DNA of 64,000 nucleotides from Bog-473 sp963824195 (GTDB lineage: Bacteria > Actinomycetota > Acidimicrobiia > Acidimicrobiales > RAAP-2). This document shows positions 10,857 to 19,061 of this stretch, in pieces; position 1 is the first letter of the stretch; every line of letters begins with the position of its first letter. The translations under genes were made by a program, and so were the position numbers. The DNA lies in assembly GCA_963824195.1 (NCBI GenBank), contig CAWGOJ010000001.1:251187-315186 (forward strand). The letters are read 5' to 3'. The notes below the pieces were generated by a model, which searched no databases, was not told the origin of the DNA, and saw only the letters and a program-made list of their open reading frames with translations.

Positions 10857-12209
10857 GTGGCGTTCTTGAGATCCAGGGCACTCATGGCGGTGGCGGTGGT
10901 CGCGCTGACCGGTACGGTCGCCTTCGTGCACTCGTCGTCCGTCCCGAGTGCGTCGGCCATCTCAGCATCCGCGCCTGGAGGCGCCACGCCCACGTCGACG
11001 ACGGTTGCGTCGAGGGCGTTGGCGGCCCTCGCGGCGGCCGGGCAGGCGGTGCTCGGTGCCGCCCGCCCGACGGCGAAGGGAGTGCCGGCCGCAACCGGGG
11101 CGACCGAGAATGTCGGTGCCCCATCGGGATCATCGAGCGGGAGCACTGCGCCGGCGGCTGCCCCATCGGGATCATCGAGCGGGAGCACTGCGAAGGTGGT
11201 TGCCCCGGCGGCCACGACCACCACCACCACCCCGGCCGGCAACCAACCCATCATCGGGGTCAGCATCCCCGACCTGATCACCGAGCCGCCTGCCACCCAG
11301 GCGGCATGGTTGGCCAACTTGAAGTCGATCGGCATCGACTCCGTCCGTATCGGAGCCGATTGGGAGTGGATCTCCTACGCCGGGCCCGGTACCTACGACT
11401 GGAGCCAGCTCGACCAGGAGGTGGCCTCCGTTCGTGCGGCCGGCATGAGCATCGACATGGTGATCAGCGGCACGGCGTCGTGGGCTGCGGTGTCGGGCGA
11501 GTCGGGCACCGATGTGGCCCAACCCGCCGACCCGGCCCAGTTCGGGCAGTTCGCGGCCGCGGTGGCCCAGCGCTACGCACCCCAGGGTGTGCAGGACTAC
11601 GAGATCTGGAACGAGCCCAACAACACCGCCTTCTTCCAGCCAGCGCCGAACCCCGCCGTGTACGTGCAGATGCTGCAGGCGTCCTACACCGACATCAAGG
11701 CCGTCGACCCCAGCGCCTTCGTCATCACGGGCGGGCTGGCTCCCGAGACCACCGACGGCGCCGGTGACATCAACGAGGTCACGTTCCTCCAGGACATGTA
11801 CGCGGACGGCGCCGCGGGGTACTTCGATGCGGTGGGAGATCACCCCTACAGCTACCCCGCACTCCCCGACACCTACGAAGCGTGGTCGGGATGGTCGGCG
11901 ATGGACGCCACCCCGACCTCACTCGAAAGCGTGATGGCCGCCAACGGGGACGCGAGCAAGCCGATCTGGATCACCGAGGTGGGCGCGCCGACCGGGGGGC
12001 CCGACTCGGTCGGGACCGCGGGCCAGGCCGAGGATCTCACGCAAGCAATCGACGACGCCAAGGCGTCGAACTGGATCGGTGCCCTCTACATCTACACCTA
12101 CGAGGACAGCGGGGGTGACCCCACCACCGACGAGGACTGGTTCGGCCTCCTCAATGCCGACGGCTCCTCGAAGCCGGCCTGGTCAGCCGTCGCCGCCGCG
12201 ATCGGCTGA
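10857..12209 (+). CDS. Secreted clan-A glycoside hydrolase (GH39/GH5-like)
   Basis: The product is 450 residues. It starts with a signal peptide (about residues 1-38), then a Ser/Gly/Ala/Thr-rich linker to about residue 130, then a TIM-barrel domain. The acid/base Glu sits in IWNEPNN (about residue 252) and the nucleophile Glu in WITEVGAP (about residue 373), the pair expected in clan GH-A retaining glycosidases. The GTG at 10857 was preferred over a TTG 60 bases upstream because it has GGGAG six bases ahead. Substrate cannot be read from sequence; xylosidase, glucanase or exopolysaccharide trimming are all possible. It lies head to head with the flippase across the repeat region, so it may process the exported polymer. 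Confidence 0.75.
   Translation: MAFLRSRALMAVAVVALTGTVAFVHSSSVPSASAISASAPGGATPTSTTVASRALAALAAAGQAVLGAARPTAKGVPAATGATENVGAPSGSSSGSTAPAAAPSGSSSGSTAKVVAPAATTTTTTPAGNQPIIGVSIPDLITEPPATQAAWLANLKSIGIDSVRIGADWEWISYAGPGTYDWSQLDQEVASVRAAGMSIDMVISGTASWAAVSGESGTDVAQPADPAQFGQFAAAVAQRYAPQGVQDYEIWNEPNNTAFFQPAPNPAVYVQMLQASYTDIKAVDPSAFVITGGLAPETTDGAGDINEVTFLQDMYADGAAGYFDAVGDHPYSYPALPDTYEAWSGWSAMDATPTSLESVMAANGDASKPIWITEVGAPTGGPDSVGTAGQAEDLTQAIDDAKASNWIGALYIYTYEDSGGDPTTDEDWFGLLNADGSSKPAWSAVAAAIG
11118..11192 (+). repeat. 42-base-period direct repeat inside the glycosidase linker
   Basis: Two exact 33-base copies (11118-11150 and 11160-11192, beginning GCCCCATCGGGATCATCGAG) encode two copies of the peptide APSGSSSGST in the flexible linker between the signal peptide and the barrel. 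The exact identity of the copies indicates a recent duplication or slippage. Confidence 0.85.
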
Positions 12210-12287
12210 CCACCACCTCGCTCCGCCACGCCCCGACCTCCCGCGATCCGCGTGCTCTGACTCGTCGAGGCATCTAGGGTTTGCCCC

Positions 12288-13046
12288 GTGACGCAGCCGG
12301 TCTACGACTTCAGCGAGCGCGTCGTCGTGGTGACCGGCGGCTCGCGCGGGGTCGGGGCCGGGATCGTGGCTGCGTTCGTGGGTGCCGGGGCGCGGGTGGT
12401 CACGTGCGGCCGGCACGAGGCGGAGGTCGAGGGGGCGCTGTTCATGACGGCCGACGTGCGCAAGCCGGCGGATGCCGAGCGGGTCGTCGCCAAGGCCGTC
12501 GAGCACTTCGGCCGGCTCGACGTGCTGGTGAACAACGCCGGCGGCGCGCCGCACGCCATGGCGGCCGATGCCTCGCCGCGCTTCGTCGAGGCGGTCATGG
12601 GCCTGAACCTGCTGGCCCCCCTCTGGTGCGCCCAATCGGCCCACAAGGTCATGTCGGTGCAGGAGGACGGTGGGTCGATCGTCAACGTCTCGAGCGTGTC
12701 GGGCCTCCGCCCTTCGCCGGGCGCCTCGGCCTACGGCGCGGCCAAGGCCGGTCTCATCAACCTGACCGCCACGCTCGCGGTGGAGTGGGCGCCGCTCGTG
12801 CGGGTCAACTGCGTGAGCGCCGGGCTGCTCGACACCGGCGCCGGCGACGAGTTCTACGGGGGTCCCGGCGGCCTGGAGCGCATGGCCGCCACCGTGCCGC
12901 TCGGGCGCATGGGCACGCCCGACGACGTGGCTCAGGCGTGCCTGTTCCTGGCCAGCCCGGGCGCCGCCTACGTCTCGGGGGCCAACCTCGTGCTCCACGG
13001 CGGCGGCGAGTGGCCGGCCTTCCTGCGCGCCCAGGGCGAGGCGTAG
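12288..13046 (+). CDS. Short-chain dehydrogenase/reductase (SDR)
   Basis: The product is 252 residues and has the classical SDR motifs in order: the cofactor glycine motif TGGSRGVG (residues 16-23), DVR for the adenine pocket, NNAG (near residue 84), the catalytic Ser in NVSSVSG, and the YGAAK Tyr-Lys pair near residue 150. The C-terminal region ends with the usual ASPGAAYVSGANLVLHGGG segment before a short extension. It starts with GTG. The enzyme should oxidise or reduce an alcohol/ketone substrate with NAD(P)H in the cytoplasm; the substrate is unknown. It stands alone, 120 bases before the transhydrogenase operon. Confidence 0.85.
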   Translation: MTQPVYDFSERVVVVTGGSRGVGAGIVAAFVGAGARVVTCGRHEAEVEGALFMTADVRKPADAERVVAKAVEHFGRLDVLVNNAGGAPHAMAADASPRFVEAVMGLNLLAPLWCAQSAHKVMSVQEDGGSIVNVSSVSGLRPSPGASAYGAAKAGLINLTATLAVEWAPLVRVNCVSAGLLDTGAGDEFYGGPGGLERMAATVPLGRMGTPDDVAQACLFLASPGAAYVSGANLVLHGGGEWPAFLRAQGEA

Positions 13047-13167
13047 GCCCGGTCCGGTCCGTCCGGGCGCGCCAACCCTCACGCTGGGCCTGAGCGCCCG
13101 TTCGGGCCGCCCCGGTGACCTCGGCGATTAGAGGGAAACCGGGGATCAGCTGCTAGACAGAGCGATC

Positions 13168-14205
13168 GTGAAGTTGGCGGTCCCCAAGGAGACCCGTCCC
13201 GGAGAGCGCCGAGTGGCCCTCGTCCCCGACGTGGTCAAGAAGCTGGTCAGCACAGGCTGGGAGGTCTGCGTCCAGTCCGGCGCCGGCACCGAGGCCGCGT
13301 TCAGCGACGCCGCCTACACGGAGGCCGGCGCCACCGTGGCACCCGACGTGGCCGGCACAGTCTCGGGAGCGGGACTGATCGTCCGGGTCAACGCGCCGAG
13401 CGCCGAGGACGTGGCGGGCCTGCCGCAGGGCACCACCCTCCTGAGCTTCTTCGGCGTCGCGCAGTCCGAGGACGCCCTGCGTGCGCTGGCCGCCAAGGGC
13501 GTCACCGTCTTCAGCTTCGACCTGCTGCCCCGCATCAGCCGGGCCCAGGGCATGGACGCCCTCAGCTCGCAGGCCACCGTGTCGGGCTACCGGGCCGGCC
13601 TCACGGCGGCCGAGCACCTGGCCAAGTTCTTCCCCATGTTCATGACGGCGGCCGGTACGGTTCCCCCGGCCAAGGTGCTCGTGATGGGCGTCGGCGTGGC
13701 CGGGCTCCAGTCGATCGCGACGGCGCGCCGCCTCGGTGCCGTGGTCAAGGCCTACGACGTGCGGGCCGCCGCCAAGGAGGAGGCCGAGAGCCTCGGCGCG
13801 ACCTTCCTCGACACCGGCGTCTCGGCCGAGGGGACGGGCGGCTACGCGCGCGAGCTCACCCCCGAGGAGCTCGACCGTCAGCGCGCCGCGCTGGCCGAGG
13901 AGGTGGGGCGCTCCGACGTCGTCATCACCACTGCGGCCGTGCCGGGCCGCAAGGCGCCGGTGCTGCTCACGACGTCCATGGTCGAGGGCATGGCCGAGGG
14001 CGCGGTGGTGGTGGACATGGCCGCGGACCAGGGCGGTAACTGCGAGCTGACCAAGGCGGGCGAGGTGGTGGAGCACGGGGGCGTCCACGTCGTCGGCATG
14101 GCCAACCCGCCGTCGGGCATGCCGACGCATGCCAGCTTCCTCTTCGCCCGCAACGTGGCGAACGTGCTGGGGCTCATGGGCCCAGAGGGCGCGCTCGACC
14201 CCTGA
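13168..14205 (+). CDS. pntAA: NAD(P) transhydrogenase subunit alpha, part 1 (PntAA)
   Basis: This is the soluble NAD(H)-binding domain I of the proton-pumping transhydrogenase. It begins with the family N-terminus (KLAVPKETRPGERRVALVP), has RISRAQGMDALSSQA (residues 122-136), and a Rossmann motif MGVGVAGLQ (about 173-181) followed by an acidic residue in AYDVR for NAD selectivity. The in-frame stop at 14203-14205 comes right after GPEGALDP. The next frame continues with DWDDEIVTGMCVLREG, the C-terminal end normal for this family, and stops at 14309-14311. A frame slip near 14200 is therefore likely, and the true end would overlap the next gene by GTGA. GTG start. Confidence 0.92.
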   Translation: MKLAVPKETRPGERRVALVPDVVKKLVSTGWEVCVQSGAGTEAAFSDAAYTEAGATVAPDVAGTVSGAGLIVRVNAPSAEDVAGLPQGTTLLSFFGVAQSEDALRALAAKGVTVFSFDLLPRISRAQGMDALSSQATVSGYRAGLTAAEHLAKFFPMFMTAAGTVPPAKVLVMGVGVAGLQSIATARRLGAVVKAYDVRAAAKEEAESLGATFLDTGVSAEGTGGYARELTPEELDRQRAALAEEVGRSDVVITTAAVPGRKAPVLLTTSMVEGMAEGAVVVDMAADQGGNCELTKAGEVVEHGGVHVVGMANPPSGMPTHASFLFARNVANVLGLMGPEGALDP

Positions 14206-14307
14206 CTGGGACGACGAGATCGTGACCGGCATGTGCGTGCTGCGCGAGGGAGTGGCGATGGCGCCCGCCGCGGTGGAGTTGCTCGGCGCTACGGGAGGAG
14301 CACAGTC

Positions 14308-14721
14308 GTGATCGCGTTCATTCTGCAGTCGGCCCCGACGGCGACCGGCGGGTCGACCACGGGCATCGTCGCCTACCTGACCATCTTCGTCCTCGCCGCG
14401 TTCGTCGGGATCGAGGTCGTGTCGAAGGTGCCGAGCATCCTGCACACCCCGCTGATGTCGGGCTCCAACGCCATCCACGGGATCGTCCTCGTCGGCGCGC
14501 TCACCATTATGGGAGAGGCTCACGGCACGGCCCAGGTCGCGCTCGGCTTCCTCGCCGTGTTCTTGGCCACGCTGAACGTGGTGGGCGGTTTCGTGGTGAC
14601 CGACCGCATGCTCGAGATGTTCAAGGCACGGCCGGGCGACCGGACCAAGGAGCCGGCGTCGGCGCAGGCGGCCAAGACCGAGGACGCCGGCCCCGGTGAT
14701 GCCTCCGGGGGCGCCGGCTGA
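14308..14721 (+). CDS. pntAB: NAD(P) transhydrogenase subunit alpha, part 2 (PntAB)
   Basis: The product is 137 residues with three or four membrane helices, forming the alpha-subunit share of the proton-translocating domain II. The conserved run FVGIEVVSKVPSILHTPLMS followed by GSNAIHGIVLVGAL is diagnostic. The C-terminal 30 residues are a charged Ala/Asp/Gly tail. The start is the GTG at 14308, preceded by GGGAGGAG; this makes a GTGA overlap with the frame-corrected end of PntAA. It overlaps pntB by one base. Split alpha subunits of this kind are typical of alphaproteobacteria and actinobacteria. Confidence 0.92.
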   Translation: MIAFILQSAPTATGGSTTGIVAYLTIFVLAAFVGIEVVSKVPSILHTPLMSGSNAIHGIVLVGALTIMGEAHGTAQVALGFLAVFLATLNVVGGFVVTDRMLEMFKARPGDRTKEPASAQAAKTEDAGPGDASGGAG

Positions 14722-16139
14722 TGCTGGCCGTCTCCTTCACCCTGACCACCGCGCGCGACCTGGCCTACCTGGTCGCCATTGCCGGCTTCATCTTCGCCCT
14801 CAAGGGCCTGAGCTCGCCCCGCCACGCCCGGCTGGGCAACTTGGTCGGCGCCGCGGCGGCCACTCTCGCCATCGTCATGACGTTCACCCTGCCGACGTTG
14901 CGGCACTCGGGGAAGAACCTGGTGCTGGCGCTCATCGCCATGGTGCTCGGCGCCGCCATCGCGGTGCCCGTGGCCCGCTTCGTGAAGATGACTGCGATGC
15001 CCCAGCTGGTGGCCATCTTCAACGGCGTGGGGGGTGGGGCGGCCGCTCTGATCTCCATCGTGGAGCTGCTGCACCTGCACTCGCTCGGGCTGCAGCCGGC
15101 CGTCTACGTCACCGCCGAGGTGCTGCTCGGCGTGCTGATCGGGTCGGTGTCGTTCTCGGGGAGCGCGATCGCGTTCATCAAGCTGCAGGAGCTGATCACC
15201 GGGCGGCCCATCACCTACGCCGGCCAACAGGTGATCAACGCGCTCGTCGGCATCGCCATCGGCGTCATGATCATCCTGGCGCTGGTGACCGGCAACATCG
15301 TCTTCGTCTGGATCATCCTGGGGCTGTCCCTCGTGCTGGGCGTCATCTTCGTCCTCCCCATCGGTGGGGCCGACGTGCCAGTCCTGATTTCGCTGCTCAA
15401 CTCGTTCACCGGCTTGGCGGTGGCGGCATCGGGCTTCGTGCTGGACAACGCGCTGCTGATCGTGGCCGGCACGCTGGTCGGCGCCTCCGGCATGATCCTG
15501 ACCCGGCTCATGAGCTCGGCTATGGGCCGCTCGCTGCCCAACATCCTCTTCAGCGCGTTCGGTGCCGTGATCACGGCAACCGGCGGCGAGGAGGGCGACG
15601 CCTCGCGGTCGGTGCGGACCGGGACGCCCGAGGACGTGGGCGTGCTGCTGGCCTATGCCCGTAAGGTCGTCATCATCCCGGGCTACGGCCTGGCGGTGGC
15701 CCAGGCCCAGCACGTGGCGCGTGAGCTCGCCGACGCGCTGAAGGCGCGCGGGGTCGAGACGTTCTTCGCCATCCATCCGGTCGCGGGGCGCATGCCCGGG
15801 CACATGAACGTGTTGCTGGCCGAGGCCAACGTGCCCTACGACGAGCTCAAGGAGATGGACGAGGCCAACCCCGAGATGTCCACCGCCGACGTGGCGCTCG
15901 TCGTGGGCGCCAACGACACCGTCAACCCGGCGGCCAAATCGACGCCCGGCAGCCCGATTTACGGCATGCCCATCATCAATGCCGACGAGGCGGAGAACAT
16001 CGTCTTCCTCAAGCGGTCCATGCGCCCCGGCTTCGCCGGCATCGACAACGAACTGCTCTACGACCCCAAGACGACCATGCTCTTCGGGGACGCCAAGGAC
16101 ACCTTGCAGAAGCTGGTGGCGGCGGTCAACGACGCCTGA
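14721..16139 (+). CDS. pntB: NAD(P) transhydrogenase subunit beta (PntB)
   Basis: The product is 472 residues. The first 260 or so residues form eight to nine membrane helices of domain II, with the conserved GGGAAALISIVELL region near residue 105. The C-terminal domain III binds NADP(H): GYGLAVAQAQHVARELAD (from about residue 318), then HPVAGRMPGHMNVLLAEA and VVGANDTVNPAA. The family end (NIVFLKRSMRPGFAGIDNEL) is intact. With PntAA and PntAB it couples proton influx to hydride transfer from NADH to NADP+, supplying NADPH. The three genes overlap or abut and form one operon. Confidence 0.97.
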   Translation: MLAVSFTLTTARDLAYLVAIAGFIFALKGLSSPRHARLGNLVGAAAATLAIVMTFTLPTLRHSGKNLVLALIAMVLGAAIAVPVARFVKMTAMPQLVAIFNGVGGGAAALISIVELLHLHSLGLQPAVYVTAEVLLGVLIGSVSFSGSAIAFIKLQELITGRPITYAGQQVINALVGIAIGVMIILALVTGNIVFVWIILGLSLVLGVIFVLPIGGADVPVLISLLNSFTGLAVAASGFVLDNALLIVAGTLVGASGMILTRLMSSAMGRSLPNILFSAFGAVITATGGEEGDASRSVRTGTPEDVGVLLAYARKVVIIPGYGLAVAQAQHVARELADALKARGVETFFAIHPVAGRMPGHMNVLLAEANVPYDELKEMDEANPEMSTADVALVVGANDTVNPAAKSTPGSPIYGMPIINADEAENIVFLKRSMRPGFAGIDNELLYDPKTTMLFGDAKDTLQKLVAAVNDA

Positions 16140-16158
16140 GCCCGCTGCGCCTGCGGGC
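16140..16158 (+). terminator. GC hairpin after pntB
   Basis: GCCCGC (16140-16145) pairs with GCGGGC (16153-16158) across a seven-base loop, directly after the pntB stop. There is no T run, as is common for actinobacterial hairpins, so it is only a weak candidate for transcription termination or mRNA protection. Confidence 0.3.
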
Positions 16159-16166
16159 CGAGGGCC

Positions 16167-16226
16167 GGGGGGATGTCTCAGCGAAAACTATAAACAGTTT
16201 CGCTTATAGTTCTCAGACATACCCGG
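16167..16226. repeat. AT-rich interlocked inverted-repeat element
   Basis: In a GC-rich gap between pntB and the next gene lies a compact AT-rich block with three arm pairs. The outer arms are ATGTCTCAG (16173-16181) and CTCAGACAT (16212-16220, one mismatch). The inner pairs are GCGAAA (16181-16186) with TTTCGC (16198-16203), and ACTATAA (16187-16193) with TTATAGT (16204-16210). The two inner pairs interlock (order A, B, A', B'). The flanks are G-rich on the left and C-rich on the right, so each side reads inward as GGG...ATGTCT.AG, recalling transposon ends or a recombinase site. The rest of the gap to 16488 shows nothing else. Confidence 0.65.
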
Positions 16227-16488
16227 GCCGCCGGCGCCCTGGCTCCCCGCGTCGGCCACTCCCACCACAGCGCCCGCCAACACGCCAGCAACTGCACCCG
16301 CGGGCACCCTGATCGACTTCGAGTCTCCCGTCCCGGCGTGCTCCTGCCTCGACGGCGCGTCCCTCGCGACAGCGTGAACGGGAAGGCCGGGGCGGAGGCC
16401 GTCACGCCGACCGACTGCATCGCCGAGGACTTGCAGCTGGCCTCCTGACCCCGCCATCGCGCGGACCGCCGGTAGCGTACGACTGGGC

Positions 16489-18456
16489 ATGGAACACGAT
16501 GACGCGGGCGCACAGACGGCGGAGGTAAGCCGTTTCCCGCTGGCCATCCGGTCCCAGCGGGTGCTCCAGATCGTGCTGGGCCTGCTCTGGATCCTCGATG
16601 CGGCCCTGCAGTTCCAGCCCTATATGTTCGGCCGCGGGTTCGTCGACACCTTCATCCTGGGCAACGCCACCGGCCAGCCCTTCGTTGTCGGCGACCTCAT
16701 CACACACATCGGGAACTTCGTGTCGCCCGACATCGCGGTGTGGAACACCTTCTTCGCACTGATCCAGCTCTTCGTCGGCGTGGGCCTGCTCTTCCGGCGC
16801 ACGGTACGCCCCGCGCTCGCCCTGTCGTTCGCCTGGGCGCTCGGCGTCTGGGTCATCGGCGAGGGCATGGGCATGATCCTGACCGGCACGGCCAGCGCGC
16901 TCACTGGCGCGCCGGGCTCCGTGCTGGTGTACGGGTTGCTGGGCCTCATGGCGTGGCCTCGCCGCACCCGGCGTCCCGTCGACTGGAGCGACCGGCCGGT
17001 CGGCATCGCCTCGTCGGCGGCGGCCCAGGGCATCGGCCGCTCCGTCACGCCGATCGCCGTGTGGTCCGGCTACTGGTCGTTGGCGGCCGTCCTGTTCCTG
17101 CTGCCCGACAACCGGACCCGCACCTCGGTGACGAGCGCCATCGTCGGCATGGCGTCGGGGCAGCCGGGCTGGTATTCCCACTTCCTCACCAGTCTGGGAA
17201 ACCTGTTCTCCACCACGGGTACCCAGACCGCCTGGATCCTCGCCGCCGCCTCCGTGGTCATCGGCCTCGGCCCGCTGTTCGTCCGCCGACCCGGATGGTT
17301 CCTCGGCGCCGGCGCGCTGTTTGCCTTCCTGCTGTGGATCGCCGGGCAGGGGCTGGTCGGCAACCTCTTCACCGGTTCGACCACCGACCCCAACACAGGC
17401 CCGCTGGTCATTCTGCTGGCGGCGGCCATGGTGCCCGCGGTCGTCGCGTCACAGGAGGCATGGCGCTCGCCGGCCGCCGAGGTCGTGCGGCGGAGCCCGG
17501 CGGCCGCGGCGCTCGGCCTGGCCGGCCTCGGTGCTGCGCTGGCCCTGAGCGCCAGCTACCCCGTGGCGGCGGTGGAGTCGACCGGGACCGCCATGGCGGG
17601 CATGGTGATGGGCGGCAGCGGCACGACGGCGGCCTCACCCTCGCAGTCGGCCTCCGCCGACACCTGTGTCTCGCACCAGGTCGGCCTCAAGATCGCGGGG
17701 CTGGACCTCGCCAACACGCCCTACATGGTCATGGGTGGGACCAACGGGATGGACATGAACGGCGCGGACGCCAGCGCGGCGGCCGGCTTCAACACGACGA
17801 AGCCCAACTGGCACTACACGGGGGCCGCCCTCCCGGAGGCGGAAGCCCAGGCGCTCCTGGCGGACGGCAACAACGCGCCGATCGACATCCACATGGCGGA
17901 GAGCGGCTGTGCAGCCCGGCTCACCGCGGCCGAGGACATCGGCGCCCAGCAGTACGTCCAGGCGACCAGCGAGGCGGTGTCCCAGTTCGCCACGCCGGCC
18001 CAGGCGGCCGCAGCGGGCTACGTCCCCGCATCGCCGACCGACTACCCGGTCGTGTACTACGTGGATCCCGCCATCGTGGCGGCCAACGCGGCGGCACGCC
18101 GCACGCTCGACCCCCAGCACGTCGACGGCCTGATGTACGCCGCCACGCCCTCGGGCACCGAGGTGCTCGCCGCGGCCATGTACATCCTCCCGGCTACGGA
18201 GACGAGCGTGCCCATGCCCTACGGCGCGCTCGTGCAGTGGCACCGCCGCACCGAGGTGTGCGGCCCGGCCACCACCTCGCCCACCATGCCCCTCGACATC
18301 ACCGGGTACCCCCCGTGCCCGAGCGGCTCGGTCGTGCAGCCCACGCCCTATCTCTCCATGGTGTGGCAGGTGCCCGTGGCGGGCGGCCCGCTGGCGATCC
18401 AGCCCCCCGACATCCAGATCGTGGAGGCGGCGGTCATGGGGTTCCACGGTTCCTAA
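16489..18456 (+). CDS. Large membrane protein: DoxX-like N-terminal half fused to Met-rich linker and extracytoplasmic domain
   Basis: The product is 655 residues. Residues about 20-350 contain eight to ten membrane helices; the opening (RVLQIVLGLLWILDAALQFQ) resembles DoxX-type membrane proteins. A Met/Gly-rich linker follows (AMAGMVMGGSGTTA and later MVMGGTNGMDMNG, about residues 365-425), then a soluble C-terminal domain with four conserved-looking cysteines and His/Met residues (e.g. HMAESGC). The Met clusters look like copper-binding segments, but this is an inference from composition. No catalytic signature is recognised. The gene is intact and stands alone, with an ATG start 28 bases after a stop-rich spacer. 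Function unknown; a role in redox or metal handling at the membrane is possible. Confidence 0.75.
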   Translation: MEHDDAGAQTAEVSRFPLAIRSQRVLQIVLGLLWILDAALQFQPYMFGRGFVDTFILGNATGQPFVVGDLITHIGNFVSPDIAVWNTFFALIQLFVGVGLLFRRTVRPALALSFAWALGVWVIGEGMGMILTGTASALTGAPGSVLVYGLLGLMAWPRRTRRPVDWSDRPVGIASSAAAQGIGRSVTPIAVWSGYWSLAAVLFLLPDNRTRTSVTSAIVGMASGQPGWYSHFLTSLGNLFSTTGTQTAWILAAASVVIGLGPLFVRRPGWFLGAGALFAFLLWIAGQGLVGNLFTGSTTDPNTGPLVILLAAAMVPAVVASQEAWRSPAAEVVRRSPAAAALGLAGLGAALALSASYPVAAVESTGTAMAGMVMGGSGTTAASPSQSASADTCVSHQVGLKIAGLDLANTPYMVMGGTNGMDMNGADASAAAGFNTTKPNWHYTGAALPEAEAQALLADGNNAPIDIHMAESGCAARLTAAEDIGAQQYVQATSEAVSQFATPAQAAAAGYVPASPTDYPVVYYVDPAIVAANAAARRTLDPQHVDGLMYAATPSGTEVLAAAMYILPATETSVPMPYGALVQWHRRTEVCGPATTSPTMPLDITGYPPCPSGSVVQPTPYLSMVWQVPVAGGPLAIQPPDIQIVEAAVMGFHGS

Positions 18457-18541
18457 GTGGGCCGAAAGGATGACAGCCCGTCGGCCGATTCCGCCTCACG
18501 GATGACCCGGCGGGGCCGCCCGACTCCCTAGCCTGGTAGCT

Positions 18542-19051
18542 ATGGCGACCTCCTCAGGCGTGGTCGAGCGGGCGCTCTCGTGGGCCCGCATCGACTTCCA
18601 GCCCTCGCACCGGCCTCCCGAGTGGTGGCGGGTGGCAGTGGCCACCGTCCTCTCCATCGTGCTCTCGCTGGCCGCCGACGCGGCGCTTGTCGCCATCGGG
18701 ACGAGGCTGTTCCCGACGACCAGGGGCTACGTGCACTTCCAGTTCCACGACTACGCCAAGCTGACTGTGATCGGGGTGATCATCGCCTGCGCCGCCTGGC
18801 CGGTGGTGGCGCGCCTCAGCTCGGCGCCGCGCTGGCTCTTCTTCCGCTTGGCCATCGCGGTCACACTCGTGCTCTTCCTGCCCGACATCTACATCTGGCA
18901 CCAGGGGCAGTCGGCCCAGGCCGTGCTCGTCCTCATGACGATGCATGTGGCCATCGCGCTCGTCACCTACAACCTCCTGGTCCACCTGGCTCCGGTGCGG
19001 GCGCCCGTCGGGCGCCACGCCGCCCACGCCCGCAGCGAGACCAGCGGGTAG
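18542..19051 (+). CDS. Four-helix membrane protein, family uncertain
   Basis: The product is 169 residues with four hydrophobic helices (about residues 30-50, 75-95, 102-120 and 128-148), a charged N-terminus and a basic C-terminal tail. The layout resembles small DUF6069-like membrane proteins of actinobacteria, but the match is by pattern only. A His/Tyr-containing loop (YVHFQFHDYAK) lies between helices 1 and 2. It is tail to tail with the aldo/keto reductase, 10 bases apart. No function can be assigned. Confidence 0.65.
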   Translation: MATSSGVVERALSWARIDFQPSHRPPEWWRVAVATVLSIVLSLAADAALVAIGTRLFPTTRGYVHFQFHDYAKLTVIGVIIACAAWPVVARLSSAPRWLFFRLAIAVTLVLFLPDIYIWHQGQSAQAVLVLMTMHVAIALVTYNLLVHLAPVRAPVGRHAAHARSETSG

Positions 19052-19061
19052 CGCATACCCC

